From NCBI RefSeq assembly GCF_000217715.1, contig NC_015666.1, positions 1,128,270-1,192,269 of the forward strand: a stretch of 64,000 bases of DNA, written 5' to 3'. Positions 45,604 to 54,465 of the stretch are shown piece after piece. A program made the position numbers and the translations under genes. The DNA comes from Halopiger xanaduensis SH-6 (GTDB taxonomy: Archaea > Halobacteriota > Halobacteria > Halobacteriales > Natrialbaceae). Below the pieces are notes generated by a model. That model was not told the origin of the DNA. It did not search any database and saw only the letters and a program-made list of their open reading frames with translations. The stretch's first letter is position 1, and the number at the start of each line of letters is the position of its first letter.

Positions 45604-46674
45604 TCACTCGAGCGCGACCCGCCGTTCCGTCTCGGCCGACTCGTAGGCGGCCTCGATCGCACGCAGATCCGCCACGCCGTCCGCCCCGTCCGGTTCGGGA
45701 TCGGCGCCGGTCAACACGCAGTACCCGAAGTAGTCGAACTCTTCGCAAACTTCGTCGACCGGCGGGCCGGTGTACTCCGTCCGCATCTCGCCGCTCTCGA
45801 CGACGATGTCCTGCGGGACGACGCCGCCGAACGGCGACGAAATCGCGATCTTGCCGTCGGTGCCGACCAGCTCGAGCTGGCTGCTGGCGTGGGCGTCGAA
45901 ACTCGCCGTACAGGAGGCCGTCGCGCCCGTCGGAAACTCGAGCTGGAAGGCGACGTGCTCGTCGACGTCCGCGAACGGGCCGCCGTTCGAGCGGGTCGTC
46001 GCGTAGACGGCCGTCGGATCGCAGTCGAGCACGTATCGCGTGGTGTTCAGCGGGTAGACCCCGAGGTCGACGAGCGCGCCGCCGCCGGCGAGGTCGGGAT
46101 CGAGGCGCCAGGTGTCTGGGCCGGCGTGGTCCAACAGCGGGTGAGCGAACCCGCCGTGGACCTGCACGACCTCCCCGATGACGCCGTCGCGGACGAACTC
46201 GCGGGTTCGGCGAACCACCGGCTCGGTCTGGAGCCGGTAGGCCGTCATCAGCGTCACGCCGTTGTCGCTGCAGGCGTCGACGATTTCCTCGGCGCGGTCG
46301 ACCGTCGTCTCGAGCGGTTTCTCGCAGAGGACGTGTTTCCCGTGCTCGGCGGCGGCGATCGCGTATTCACCGTGAGTCGAATTCGGCGTCGCGACGTAGA
46401 CCGCGTCGTACGTCTCCGCGTGATTGCCGGCGCGAAACGCGTCGTAGCCGATGACGTGCTCGACGTCGAACTCTCCGGCGATCGTCCGCGCGCGGTCGGG
46501 CGAACCCGTGACCAGCGCCGTCGTCTCGCAGTAGCGACCGGCGGCGATTCCCGGGAGTGCGCGGTTACGAGCGAAGCCGCCGATTCCGACGACGGCGAGC
46601 CGAACCGTGCCGTCGACGGTCTCCTGCACCCAGTCGCGGTGGGTGAAGTCGTCGAACGCGTCCTCGAGTGCCAT
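45604..46674 (-). CDS. Gfo/Idh/MocA dehydrogenase, D-xylose 1-dehydrogenase-like
   Basis: 356 residues. The N-terminal Rossmann motif VVGIGGFARNRALPG is followed by VYVATPNSTHGEYAIAAAEHGKHVLCEKPLETT, with the EKP catalytic lysine. The C-terminal domain has WRLDPDLAGGGALVDLGVYPLN. It appears close to the haloarchaeal NADP-dependent D-xylose dehydrogenase (Gfo6) by overall pattern, from memory. The sugar substrate should be treated as inferred. Confidence 0.78.
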   Translation of the reverse strand: MALEDAFDDFTHRDWVQETVDGTVRLAVVGIGGFARNRALPGIAAGRYCETTALVTGSPDRARTIAGEFDVEHVIGYDAFRAGNHAETYDAVYVATPNSTHGEYAIAAAEHGKHVLCEKPLETTVDRAEEIVDACSDNGVTLMTAYRLQTEPVVRRTREFVRDGVIGEVVQVHGGFAHPLLDHAGPDTWRLDPDLAGGGALVDLGVYPLNTTRYVLDCDPTAVYATTRSNGGPFADVDEHVAFQLEFPTGATASCTASFDAHASSQLELVGTDGKIAISSPFGGVVPQDIVVESGEMRTEYTGPPVDEVCEEFDYFGYCVLTGADPEPDGADGVADLRAIEAAYESAETERRVALE

Positions 46675-46878
46675 ACCACTGCTAGGGACTGCACCGAAAA
46701 GTCACCAACCCACGATCGGCGGACAGTCTGGCTCGAGAACCTCTTTACTGGCCTGAACGACTGGCTTCGGTGTTTCGATCGCGGAACCAGTCGATGGTAT
46801 CCTACCGGAATCTGCTATCGAAGGAAAAAATTATTCAATAGTGCCCTGTGAGGTGAGAGTACCAATAGGTGTCGCACG
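46675..46878 (+). promoter_or_regulatory. nad operon promoter region
   Basis: 204 bases before nadA. An AT-rich stretch (aaaaaattattcaat, about 46825-46840) is the likely TATA region, giving a short leader with aggtg about 8 nt before the ATG. No ORF or RNA structure is obvious. Confidence 0.45.
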
Positions 46879-48012
46879 ATGGTCACAATGGAAACGACGG
46901 AACTGGATACCGATCTGAGTCTGTTCAAATACGACAACCTCGAACAACTACCGCCCCGGTACCGGGAGCTCGAAGAGGAAGCGCGAACGGAGCGCATCGA
47001 GGCGGCACTCGAGGAGTTAGGCGACGACGTCGTAATTTTGGGACACAACTACCAGCGCCGGGAGATCGTCGAACACGCGGACTTCGTCGGCGACTCCTAC
47101 CAGCTCTCGAAGGAGGCCGCCGAGGCCGACGCCGAGTACGTGATCTTCGGTGGCGTGACGTTCATGGCCGAGAGCGCGGACATCATTACTGACGACGACC
47201 AGACGGTCATCCTCCCGTCGATGGAGGCGTCGTGTCCGATGGCCGGGATGGCCGAGGCCCTGCAGGTCGACAGCGCGTGGGCCGAGATCACCGCGGCCGC
47301 GCCCGACGCCGACATCGTGCCGATCACCTACATGAACTCCTACGCGGACCTGAAGGCCTTCTGCGCGAGTCAGGGCGGGCTCGTCTGTACCTCCTCGAAC
47401 GCGCACAAGGCCTTCGAGTACGCCTTCGACAAGGGCGATAAGGTCCTGTTCCTCCCCGACAAGCACCTCGGGGAGAACACCGCGCACCGGCTGGACATGG
47501 AAAGCGAAATCGCCGAATGGGATCCGTGGGACCCCGAAGGCAAGGACGCCGCGGAGGTCGCCGAGCGCGACATCATCCTCTGGGACGGCTACTGCCAGGT
47601 CCACGAGCGCTTCCGCGAGGACCACATCGAGCAGATCCGCGAGGACCACCCCGAGGCGAACGTCGTCGTCCACCCCGAGTGCCGCCGCGAGGTCGTCGAG
47701 GCCGCCGACGTCGTCGGCTCGACCAGCACTATCTGCGAGACCGTCGCGAACGCCGACCCCGGCGAAACGTGGGCCATCGGCACCGAGATCCACCTCACTA
47801 ACCACCTCCAGCGCTGGCACCCCGAGGTCGAGGTGCTGCCGCTCTGCGGCGAGGCCTGCATGGACTGCAACGCCATGCGCCAGATCGATCCCAACTACCT
47901 GACGTGGGTCCTCGAGGAGCTCGTCGAGGGTCGCGAACGAAACGTGATCGAGGTCGCGCCGGAGGAGAAGGAACTCGCCGAGGTGGCGCTCGATCGAATG
48001 CTCGAGATTTAA
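46879..48012 (+). CDS. nadA: Quinolinate synthase
   Basis: 377 residues; a second ATG at 46888 is also possible. It condenses iminoaspartate with dihydroxyacetone phosphate to quinolinate using a [4Fe-4S] cluster. Recognised segments are ILGHNYQRREIVEHADFVGDSYQLS, MEASCPMAGMA, LVCTSSNAHKAFEYA, FLPDKHLGENTA, HPECRREVVEAAD and the final cysteine region CGEACMDCNAM. It is first of nadABC, 9 nt before nadB. Confidence 0.94.
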   Translation: MVTMETTELDTDLSLFKYDNLEQLPPRYRELEEEARTERIEAALEELGDDVVILGHNYQRREIVEHADFVGDSYQLSKEAAEADAEYVIFGGVTFMAESADIITDDDQTVILPSMEASCPMAGMAEALQVDSAWAEITAAAPDADIVPITYMNSYADLKAFCASQGGLVCTSSNAHKAFEYAFDKGDKVLFLPDKHLGENTAHRLDMESEIAEWDPWDPEGKDAAEVAERDIILWDGYCQVHERFREDHIEQIREDHPEANVVVHPECRREVVEAADVVGSTSTICETVANADPGETWAIGTEIHLTNHLQRWHPEVEVLPLCGEACMDCNAMRQIDPNYLTWVLEELVEGRERNVIEVAPEEKELAEVALDRMLEI

Positions 48013-48021
48013 CTACTACCG

Positions 48022-49569
48022 ATGACTGACACCACCTCAGACCGCGCGTACGACACCGCGGACGTCCTCGTCGTCGGCAGCGGTATCGCGGGCTGTGCGG
48101 CCGCGCTCGCCGCCGCCCGCGAGGGTGCCGACGTCCTACTGGTGACCAAGGCCGAACGCCCCGACGACGCCAGCACCGACTGGGCGCAGGGCGGCATCTC
48201 GACCACCCGCGGCGACCCCGAGTCGCTCAAGGAAGACATCATCGCGGCCAGCGACGGTACCGCCGATCCCGAGGCCGTCGACGTGCTCGTCGAAAACGCC
48301 GACGACGCCGTCGAGGACGTGCTCATCGACACGCTCGGGATCGAATTCGACGAGGCAGGGCGCAGTGACGACGGCGACGCCGCGTTCGACTACGCCCGCG
48401 AGGCCGCCCACTCCGAGGAGCGCATCCTCCACGTCGACGCCTCCACCGGCTCTCACATCCTGCGGCCGTTCCTGCACTACGTCGACGACCGCGAGCGCAT
48501 CGAGGTCCGGCAGGATACCGCAGCCCTGGAGTTGATCACCCACGAGGGACGCGTCCACGGCATCGTCAGCGACGAGGAACCGGAGGGCCACCCCATCTAC
48601 GCCGGCGCGACGATTCTGGCGACCGGCGGCATCGGCGCGCTCTACGGCCGATCGACCAACCCCGACGACGCGACCGGTGACGGGATCGCCATGGCCGCGC
48701 TCGCGGGCGCCGACGTGGCGGACCTCGAGTACGTGCAGTTCCATCCAACCGCCTATGCGGGGGACGACCCCTTCCTGCTCTCCGAAGCCTTGCGAGGGGA
48801 GGGCGCAGTGCTCCGCAACGGCGAGGACGAGCGGTTCATGCCCGACTACCACCCCGACGCCGAACTCGCATCCCGCGACGTCGTCGCCCGCGCGGTCGCG
48901 ACCGAGCGCGAGGCGACCGGCGAGGTCGTGCTGGACGTGAGCCCCCTCGAGTTTGAGACCGACTTTCCCGACCTCGCACAGAAGTGCCGCGAGCGCGGTC
49001 TCGAGGGCGACGAGATCCCCGTCGCGCCCTGCGAGCACTTCTGCTGCGGCGGCATCGACGTCGACGATCGCGGCCGGACATCGCTCGATCAGCTCTACGC
49101 CGTCGGCGAGTGCGCCCGGTCCGGCGTCCACGGCGCGAACCGGCTGGCGAGTACGAGCCTGCTCGAGGGGCTGGTCTGGGGGCTCCGCGCGGGGGAAGAT
49201 GCAGCCGCCGCAGACGTCGCGCCCGATGTCGTCGACGCCCCCGACCTCCTGAACCGCGACCCCGACCTCCCCGAGCGCTTCGCCGCCGAGAAGTTCACCC
49301 GCCTGAAGCAAACGATGGACGAGTATCTGGGCCTCGAGCGCGACCCCGACGAGATCGCCCGCGCGAGCGCCGTCCTTCGGCGACTCAAGGGCGAGGTCGA
49401 CGCGTACATCCGCACGCGGACGTCGCGGGACCTCTACGAACTCCGGAACGCAAGCGTCGTCGCGCTGCTGATCGCCCGCGCCGCGAGCGAGAATCCGGAG
49501 TCGAAGGGGTGTCACTACGTCGTCGACGGTGCGGCGGAACCGACCGCGGAGCCGCCGGCGGACGACTAA
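48022..49569 (+). CDS. nadB: L-aspartate oxidase
   Basis: 515 residues. The FAD-binding motif is VLVVGSGIAGCAAALAAA, with a second FAD segment DWAQGGIS. The substrate-binding Arg/His region is HTYRHADFR-like in the family; here FHPTAY, SEALRGEGA and NRLASTSLLEGLVWG are seen. It oxidises aspartate to iminoaspartate for NadA. It is separated from nadC by 3 nt. Confidence 0.94.
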   Translation: MTDTTSDRAYDTADVLVVGSGIAGCAAALAAAREGADVLLVTKAERPDDASTDWAQGGISTTRGDPESLKEDIIAASDGTADPEAVDVLVENADDAVEDVLIDTLGIEFDEAGRSDDGDAAFDYAREAAHSEERILHVDASTGSHILRPFLHYVDDRERIEVRQDTAALELITHEGRVHGIVSDEEPEGHPIYAGATILATGGIGALYGRSTNPDDATGDGIAMAALAGADVADLEYVQFHPTAYAGDDPFLLSEALRGEGAVLRNGEDERFMPDYHPDAELASRDVVARAVATEREATGEVVLDVSPLEFETDFPDLAQKCRERGLEGDEIPVAPCEHFCCGGIDVDDRGRTSLDQLYAVGECARSGVHGANRLASTSLLEGLVWGLRAGEDAAAADVAPDVVDAPDLLNRDPDLPERFAAEKFTRLKQTMDEYLGLERDPDEIARASAVLRRLKGEVDAYIRTRTSRDLYELRNASVVALLIARAASENPESKGCHYVVDGAAEPTAEPPADD

Positions 49570-49572
49570 CGT

Positions 49573-50388
49573 ATGATCACCGACGCGCAGATCGAACGCT
49601 GGCTCCGCGAGGACGTCGGCCACCACGACGTGACGAACGAGGTCCCCGGCGAGACGACCGGCCGCCTCGTCGCGAAAGAATCCGGCGTCGCCGCCGGCCT
49701 CGAGGCCGCGGCGAGCGTCTTCGAGTACCTCGGCGTCGACGTGGTCGATCGTCTCGAGGATGGGACGACCCTCGAGGAGGGCGACGGACTCCTCCAGGTC
49801 GAGGGCGCGGCCCGGGACGTCCTCCGGGGCGAGCGCGTCGCGGTCAACCTCGCGGGCCACGCCTCGGGAATCGCGACGCGAACCCGTCGCGTCGTCGACG
49901 AAGCCCGGGTGGAATCGGACGACGTGCGCATCGCTGCGACGCGAAAGACGACACCCGGCCTGCGGGGCCTCGAGAAGCGGGCCGTCGTCGCCGGCGGCGG
50001 CGATACCCACCGGCTCGACCTCTCGCACATGGTGATGGTCAAGGACAACCACGTCGCCGAGATGGGCCTCGAAGACGCGATCGCACACTTTCAGGAGCGA
50101 ACCTCGTTCGCCACGAAACTCGACGTCGAGGTCGAGACCGTCGCGGATGCACCGCGAGCGGCCGACGCGGGCGCCGACATCGTCCTGCTGGACAACATGA
50201 CGCCCGCGGAGACCCGCGAGGCGGTCGACGCGCTCGCCGACTACGAGGGCGTGCTCGCGGAGGCCAGCGGCGGCATTACGCTCGAGACGGTCGCCGACTA
50301 CGCCGCGACGGGCGTCGACGTCATCTCGATGGGATCGCTGACCCACTCGGCGCCGTCGCTGGATCTGTCGTTTCGGACCGGCGAGTGA
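49573..50388 (+). CDS. nadC: Quinolinate phosphoribosyltransferase
   Basis: 271 residues. The enzyme makes nicotinate mononucleotide from quinolinate and PRPP. Landmarks are LREDVGHHDVTNE near the N-terminus, ATRKTTPGLRGLEKRAVVAGGGDTHR, MVKDNH, DIVLLDNM and the final EASGGITLETVADYA and GVDVISMGSLTHS. It completes the de novo NAD route with nadA and nadB. Confidence 0.94.
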   Translation: MITDAQIERWLREDVGHHDVTNEVPGETTGRLVAKESGVAAGLEAAASVFEYLGVDVVDRLEDGTTLEEGDGLLQVEGAARDVLRGERVAVNLAGHASGIATRTRRVVDEARVESDDVRIAATRKTTPGLRGLEKRAVVAGGGDTHRLDLSHMVMVKDNHVAEMGLEDAIAHFQERTSFATKLDVEVETVADAPRAADAGADIVLLDNMTPAETREAVDALADYEGVLAEASGGITLETVADYAATGVDVISMGSLTHSAPSLDLSFRTGE

Positions 50389-50477
50389 CGGAGCGCGGGG
50401 CTCGAGCGGCGTCGAACGCTGAACGTCGAACAGCGATCAAGCGATCTTTTCCGCTCGAGCGTCCAGTTCCGCCTACC

Positions 50478-51143
50478 GTGACGGCACCGATTCGCACCTG
50501 TCCGACGCACGGACCGTTCTCGGCCGACGGCGGTGACGACTGTCCCGCCTGCGGCGAGCGCGGCTCCGAACTGCTCTCGAGCGAGCGCCGCCACCGGCTC
50601 TCGAAGTTCATGAGCGGCGCGCTCAGGCACTTCCCGTCGGACGCCGGCATCGACCTCGACGAGCGCGGCTGGGCGGCCTACGAGGACCTCGTGGCCGCGG
50701 TTGAGCGCAAATACGACTGGGCCGACGAGCGCCACGTCGCAGAGGTGATCGCGACGGATCCGAAGGGCCGATTCGAGCGAACGAGCGGCAACGACGGCGA
50801 ACGGAATCGCGTCCGCGCCGCCTACGGCCACTCCGTCGACGTCGACCTCGAACCGACAGCGGCGCCCGTACCTGACGAACTCTACCACGGCACCGCGCCC
50901 GAGAACCTCGAGCCGATCCGCGAGGAGGGGCTCAAGCCGATGTCGCGCCAGCAGGTCCACCTCTCGGAGAGCCGCGAGGCTGCCCGACAGGTCGGACAGC
51001 GCCACGCCGCCGATCCGGTCGTGTTAGTCGTCGACGCCGCGGCGATGCTCGCGGATGGCCACCGGATCACCAAGCGCGGCGAGGAAACCTACACGACCGA
51101 CGCGGTGCCGCCCGCGCACCTCGAGCGCGTGGCGTCGGCGTAG
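50478..51143 (+). CDS. kptA: RNA 2'-phosphotransferase (KptA/Tpt1)
   Basis: 221 residues from the GTG at 50478. It removes an internal 2'-phosphate from RNA by transferring it to NAD+. An N-terminal zinc ribbon (CPTHGPF and CPACGERG) precedes the KptA core: SKFMSGALRHFPSDAGIDLDERGW, GRFE, RAAYGHS, LYHGT, and VHLSE. All catalytic positions known for Tpt1 (Arg-His-Arg-Arg) have plausible counterparts. It lies 89 nt after nadC in the same direction. Its cosubstrate NAD+ is the product of the upstream genes' pathway. Confidence 0.9.
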   Translation: MTAPIRTCPTHGPFSADGGDDCPACGERGSELLSSERRHRLSKFMSGALRHFPSDAGIDLDERGWAAYEDLVAAVERKYDWADERHVAEVIATDPKGRFERTSGNDGERNRVRAAYGHSVDVDLEPTAAPVPDELYHGTAPENLEPIREEGLKPMSRQQVHLSESREAARQVGQRHAADPVVLVVDAAAMLADGHRITKRGEETYTTDAVPPAHLERVASA

Positions 51144-51441
51144 TCCGGCGACGCTCGAGCGTCAAGCGCCCGATTTCTCGAGGGAGTTGGCGCGTCTCGG
51201 CGGATTTCCTTTCTCGCCGCTCGCACCTGTAGTCCGAATACCATTTCGATTCCGACGCTACTGTCGAATGCGTAATATAGATGGGTTTATATTGGGTAAT
51301 CCGTAACTCTGGTGTAAGAATCGGCGACGGTACCGGTAGCGGCGCCGGGTCGGCGTGCCCTCCGTGCGGTCGACGGACCGCGGCTGCGGTGGCCCTGACG
51401 AGCGCAAGCGGGCCGCGTCCGGTGGCCCTGGTGAGATTCAC
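51144..51441 (+). promoter_or_regulatory. Long leader of the trkA-trkH genes
   Basis: 298 bases without a credible ORF. TTTATAT at 51286-51292 predicts a start near 51316 and a leader of about 125 nt. The 10-mer GGTGGCCCTG occurs twice (51388-51397 and 51421-51430). GGTGAG at 51430-51435 is a Shine-Dalgarno-like site 6 nt before the ATG, unusual for this mostly leaderless genome. Confidence 0.45.
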
Positions 51442-52110
51442 ATGTATATCGTAATCATCGGCGCGGGAAGCATCGGCTCGAACCTGATCGATCTCGCGGT
51501 CGACGACGGGAACGACGTGGTCGTCATCGAGAGCGACGAGGAGCGGGCCAACGAGGTCTCGGCGGAGTACGACTGCCTCGTCCTGAACGCCGACGCGACG
51601 AACCACGGCACGCTGCAGGACGCCGAGATCGACCGCGCGGATGCCGTGATTTCGACGACGGACGTCGACGCGGTCAACATCATGGTGATGTTGCTCGCGC
51701 AGGAACACGACGTGCCCAATCTGGTGAGCGTCGTCCACGACCCCGATAACCTGCCGGTGTTCGAAAAGATCGGCGTCACGCTGATCGAGAACCCGCAGCG
51801 GCTGATCGCCGACTACCTCTATCACTCCGTGCGCTACCCGAACGTCAGCGACTTCGTCGAGCTCGACGATCGGACGGAACTGGTCGAACTGACCGTGACC
51901 GAGGACGCGCCGATGAACGGGCAGGTGCTGTCGACGGCCCAGGAGAAGGGCCGACTTCCCGAGGGGTGTCTCGTCGTCGCCCTCGAGCGCGACGGTGAGG
52001 TACAAGCGCCGAAGGGCGGAACGACGATTCGCGCCGGCGATACGGTGACGGTCTTTACGGACGACGCGACGCTGTCGGACGCGGTCGCGGCGTTTACGAG
52101 TTCACAGTAA
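51442..52110 (+). CDS. trkA: TrkA-type potassium uptake regulator
   Basis: 222 residues from the ATG at 51442. It has an N-terminal RCK_N NAD-binding domain (MYIVIIGAGSIGSNLIDLA, with the acidic VVIESDEERA) and a C-terminal RCK_C domain (ELTVTEDAPMNGQVL ... IRAGDTVTVFTDD). It gates the TrkH channel by binding nucleotides. The stop overlaps the start of trkH (TAATG). Confidence 0.92.
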   Translation: MYIVIIGAGSIGSNLIDLAVDDGNDVVVIESDEERANEVSAEYDCLVLNADATNHGTLQDAEIDRADAVISTTDVDAVNIMVMLLAQEHDVPNLVSVVHDPDNLPVFEKIGVTLIENPQRLIADYLYHSVRYPNVSDFVELDDRTELVELTVTEDAPMNGQVLSTAQEKGRLPEGCLVVALERDGEVQAPKGGTTIRAGDTVTVFTDDATLSDAVAAFTSSQ

Positions 52111-53657
52111 TGAGAGTCGAGTTTCGGACGGTCTGCCGGGACGTCGGCCGCATCCTGCAGATCGTCTCGCTGATGATGTTCGTTTCGACTGGAATCGCGA
52201 TTCTCTACGACGAGTTCTACGCGATTCCGCCGCTCGTCGTCGCGGGGCTCGTCGTGTTCGGCGCCGGTGCCGGACTCGCACGCCAGTTTTCCGACGCGCC
52301 CGAACCGAACAAACTCCACGGGATGCTCATCGCGGCGGCCGCGTGGGCGGCGGTCGGCGTGCTCGGCGGGCTCCCATTCCTGCTGATCGCGTGGACGATC
52401 GCGATCGATCCGTTCCCCGCGTGGGCGAACGCCCCAGCGCTCAACGAGACGACCGCCGCCTTCCGCGATCCGCTGAACGGAATCTTCGAGAGCCTCAGCG
52501 GCTTCACCTCGACCGGGCTGACGATGGCCCGCACCGAGGAACAACTGCCGGCGACGCTCCTGTGGTGGCGCTCGTTCACCGAGTGGATCGGCGGCGTCGG
52601 CGTCATCGTCCTCACGGTTGCCATTTTGGCACGTCCCGGCAGCGGCTCGCTGACGCTGTACGAGAGCGAGGCTCGGTCGACGAAGATCCACCCCAGCATC
52701 GTCTCGACGGTCCGTGAGATCTGGAAGATTTACGTAATCCTTACCGTCGGCGGGATCGCGCTGCTCTTCGTCGCCGGCATGCCGCTGTGGGGCGCGATCA
52801 ACCACGCGATGACCGGCATCGCCACCGGCGGGTTCTCGATTCACGCCGACTCGATCGGCCACTACGACAGCGCCGCGATCGAGTACGCCGTCATCCCGAT
52901 CATGGTCGCCGGCAGCATTGCGTTTCCCGTCCATTACCTCCTGTTCAAGGGCGAACTCGAGAACTTCTACAAAGATCTGCAGACCCGCTGGGTGTTCATC
53001 TGGTTCACCGTCGGCTCGCTGGCCCTGACGGGCACGCTATACCTCCGGGGCACCTACGACACGCTCGAGGAGTCGTTCCGGCACGGGCTGTTCCAGTTCG
53101 TCTCCGGAACCTCCAACGCCGGGTTCGGCACGACGGCGATCGGCAACGGCGCCGAACAGATCTGGACCGCGGACGCCACGCTGATCGTCTGCGCCGGCAT
53201 GCTCACCGGCGCCGCGGCCGGGTCGACCGTCGGCGGCATCAAGCTCATCCGTGCGATCACGCTGGTCAGGGGAGCCCGCTGGCGGATCGCCGGCGTCTTC
53301 GAACCCTCCTCCGCGGTCCGCCGGCTCCGCATCGGCGACCGATCGCTCAGCGAGACGCAGGCCAGCAAGGAACTCGAGGAGGCGGCGATCGTGTTCGTCC
53401 TCTGGCTGCTCTTTCTCGCGGTCGGCGTCGCCGTCCTGCTGGCGACGCTGCCGACCGACGTCCGCGCCGAGTACGTACTGTTCGAGGTGATGAGCGCCCA
53501 GAGTACGGTCGGCCTCTCCGCCGGGATCACGGGCCCGGAGATGCCCACGGCCGCGAAGCTCGTCTTCCTGCTGAACATGTGGGTCGGCCGCCTCGAGATT
53601 ATCCCGGTGCTGGTGCTGTTCCGGGGCGCGTTGTTGCGAGCCGGGCTCTATCGATAG
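52110..53657 (+). CDS. trkH: TrkH family potassium uptake channel
   Basis: 515 residues with about ten membrane helices. Four pore loops are visible, for example ESLSGFTSTGLT, TGIATGGFS, NAGFGTT and QSTVGLSAG, including the conserved Gly of each selectivity filter. With TrkA it takes up K+, the main compatible solute of haloarchaea. It is translationally coupled to trkA. Confidence 0.93.
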   Translation: MRVEFRTVCRDVGRILQIVSLMMFVSTGIAILYDEFYAIPPLVVAGLVVFGAGAGLARQFSDAPEPNKLHGMLIAAAAWAAVGVLGGLPFLLIAWTIAIDPFPAWANAPALNETTAAFRDPLNGIFESLSGFTSTGLTMARTEEQLPATLLWWRSFTEWIGGVGVIVLTVAILARPGSGSLTLYESEARSTKIHPSIVSTVREIWKIYVILTVGGIALLFVAGMPLWGAINHAMTGIATGGFSIHADSIGHYDSAAIEYAVIPIMVAGSIAFPVHYLLFKGELENFYKDLQTRWVFIWFTVGSLALTGTLYLRGTYDTLEESFRHGLFQFVSGTSNAGFGTTAIGNGAEQIWTADATLIVCAGMLTGAAAGSTVGGIKLIRAITLVRGARWRIAGVFEPSSAVRRLRIGDRSLSETQASKELEEAAIVFVLWLLFLAVGVAVLLATLPTDVRAEYVLFEVMSAQSTVGLSAGITGPEMPTAAKLVFLLNMWVGRLEIIPVLVLFRGALLRAGLYR

Positions 53658-53735
53658 CCGACGGGAGTCGTCAGCACTCGACGATCCAATCCAATTCGGC
53701 GGCGCACTCGACGCTTGCGGTGTGTTCGTGACGAG

Positions 53736-53757
53736 TGCGAGGGTGGGATTTGAACCA
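53736..53757 (-). repeat. Partial duplicate of the tRNA-Leu 3' half
   Basis: 22 bases (tgcgagggt-gggatttgaacca) match the T-arm and acceptor 3' end of the tRNA at 53852-53873 with a one-base gap and one mismatch, 116 bases away. Such fragments are typical of past integration at a tRNA att site, although no integrase is present. Confidence 0.45.
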
Positions 53758-53851
53758 CGCCCGAGAACCTGCTCGCGGTGCTCGCAGAACCTCGGTCTGA
53801 TTCAAATTCCGCGTCCGATCGCTGCTGCTCGCGGATTGCTCGCAGCAGCAA

Positions 53852-53935
53852 TGCGAGGGTTGGGATTTGAACCCAAGGACCCCTACGGGAGCGGGTCTTA
53901 AGCCCACCGCCGTTGGCCTGCTTGGCTACCCTCGC
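53852..53935 (-). tRNA. tRNA-Leu (anticodon TAA)
   Basis: 84 nt, minus strand. The acceptor stem GCGAGGG/CCCTCGC is perfect with discriminator A. The D-arm has AGCCAAGCAGGCCAACGGC, the anticodon stem-loop is GTGGG-CTTAAGA-CCCGC with anticodon TAA, the long variable arm is typical of class II tRNAs, and the T-loop has GGTTCAAATCC. There is no encoded CCA and no intron. Confidence 0.95.
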
Positions 53936-54023
53936 ACAGAATGCAATCGCCCGTTGACGCCGGTTCGGGATGTGCGTTTCGGTGTGTCTCGAGCGGCTCG
54001 TCGTTCGGGATTCGAGGCCGTCG

Positions 54024-54374
54024 CTACCAGTCGACGCTCAGCGTGCCGTCGCCGTGCGGATCCGGCGCGATTTCCTCGTCGGTTCGCCGGTCGACGACGT
54101 GGATACAGCCGTCGTCCTTCTTCGCCGGGCAGACCGCCGCCGCGCGGACGTTGTGCTCGAGGTCCTCGTCGTCGATGAAGTACTCGTTCGGCTGGGCGAT
54201 CCCGGAGGCGATGGACATCTCCCAGTTGTCGCTGACCTCGGCGCACTTGCCCGCGCCGAAGCACTTGTTGGCCTCGAAGACGATCTTGTACGGCTTTTTC
54301 TCGACCGGCGGCGCGTCCGACGGGCCGACGTCGCTGGCGCGCTGGATACCGCTTTCGCTGTCGTCGTCGCTCAT
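54024..54374 (-). CDS. Ferredoxin-like protein, probably single [3Fe-4S] or [4Fe-4S] cluster
   Basis: 116 residues. The cysteines are in FEANKCFGAGKCAEV (C-x5-C) and AAVCPAKKDDGCIHV, a pattern close to small [3Fe-4S] ferredoxins that pair with oxygenases. N- and C-terminal extensions are acidic. It is divergent from nothing obvious; the SDR gene lies upstream in the same direction. Confidence 0.75.
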   Translation of the reverse strand: MSDDDSESGIQRASDVGPSDAPPVEKKPYKIVFEANKCFGAGKCAEVSDNWEMSIASGIAQPNEYFIDDEDLEHNVRAAAVCPAKKDDGCIHVVDRRTDEEIAPDPHGDGTLSVDW

Positions 54375-54465
54375 TAGCCGTAAATTCGGGCGAACGCCCT
54401 TTCGCGTTACGGTCGGGGCGAACGTGGCGTCGGTCCGGTTCCGGTATCGGAACCCGCCGACCGCG

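Noticed and set aside
48984-50477. A single plus-strand ORF through 48984-51143
   Set aside because: Its first 1.5 kb is another frame of nadB and nadC with Arg/Pro/Gly-rich shadow composition. Only the part from the GTG at 50478 matches a known family.
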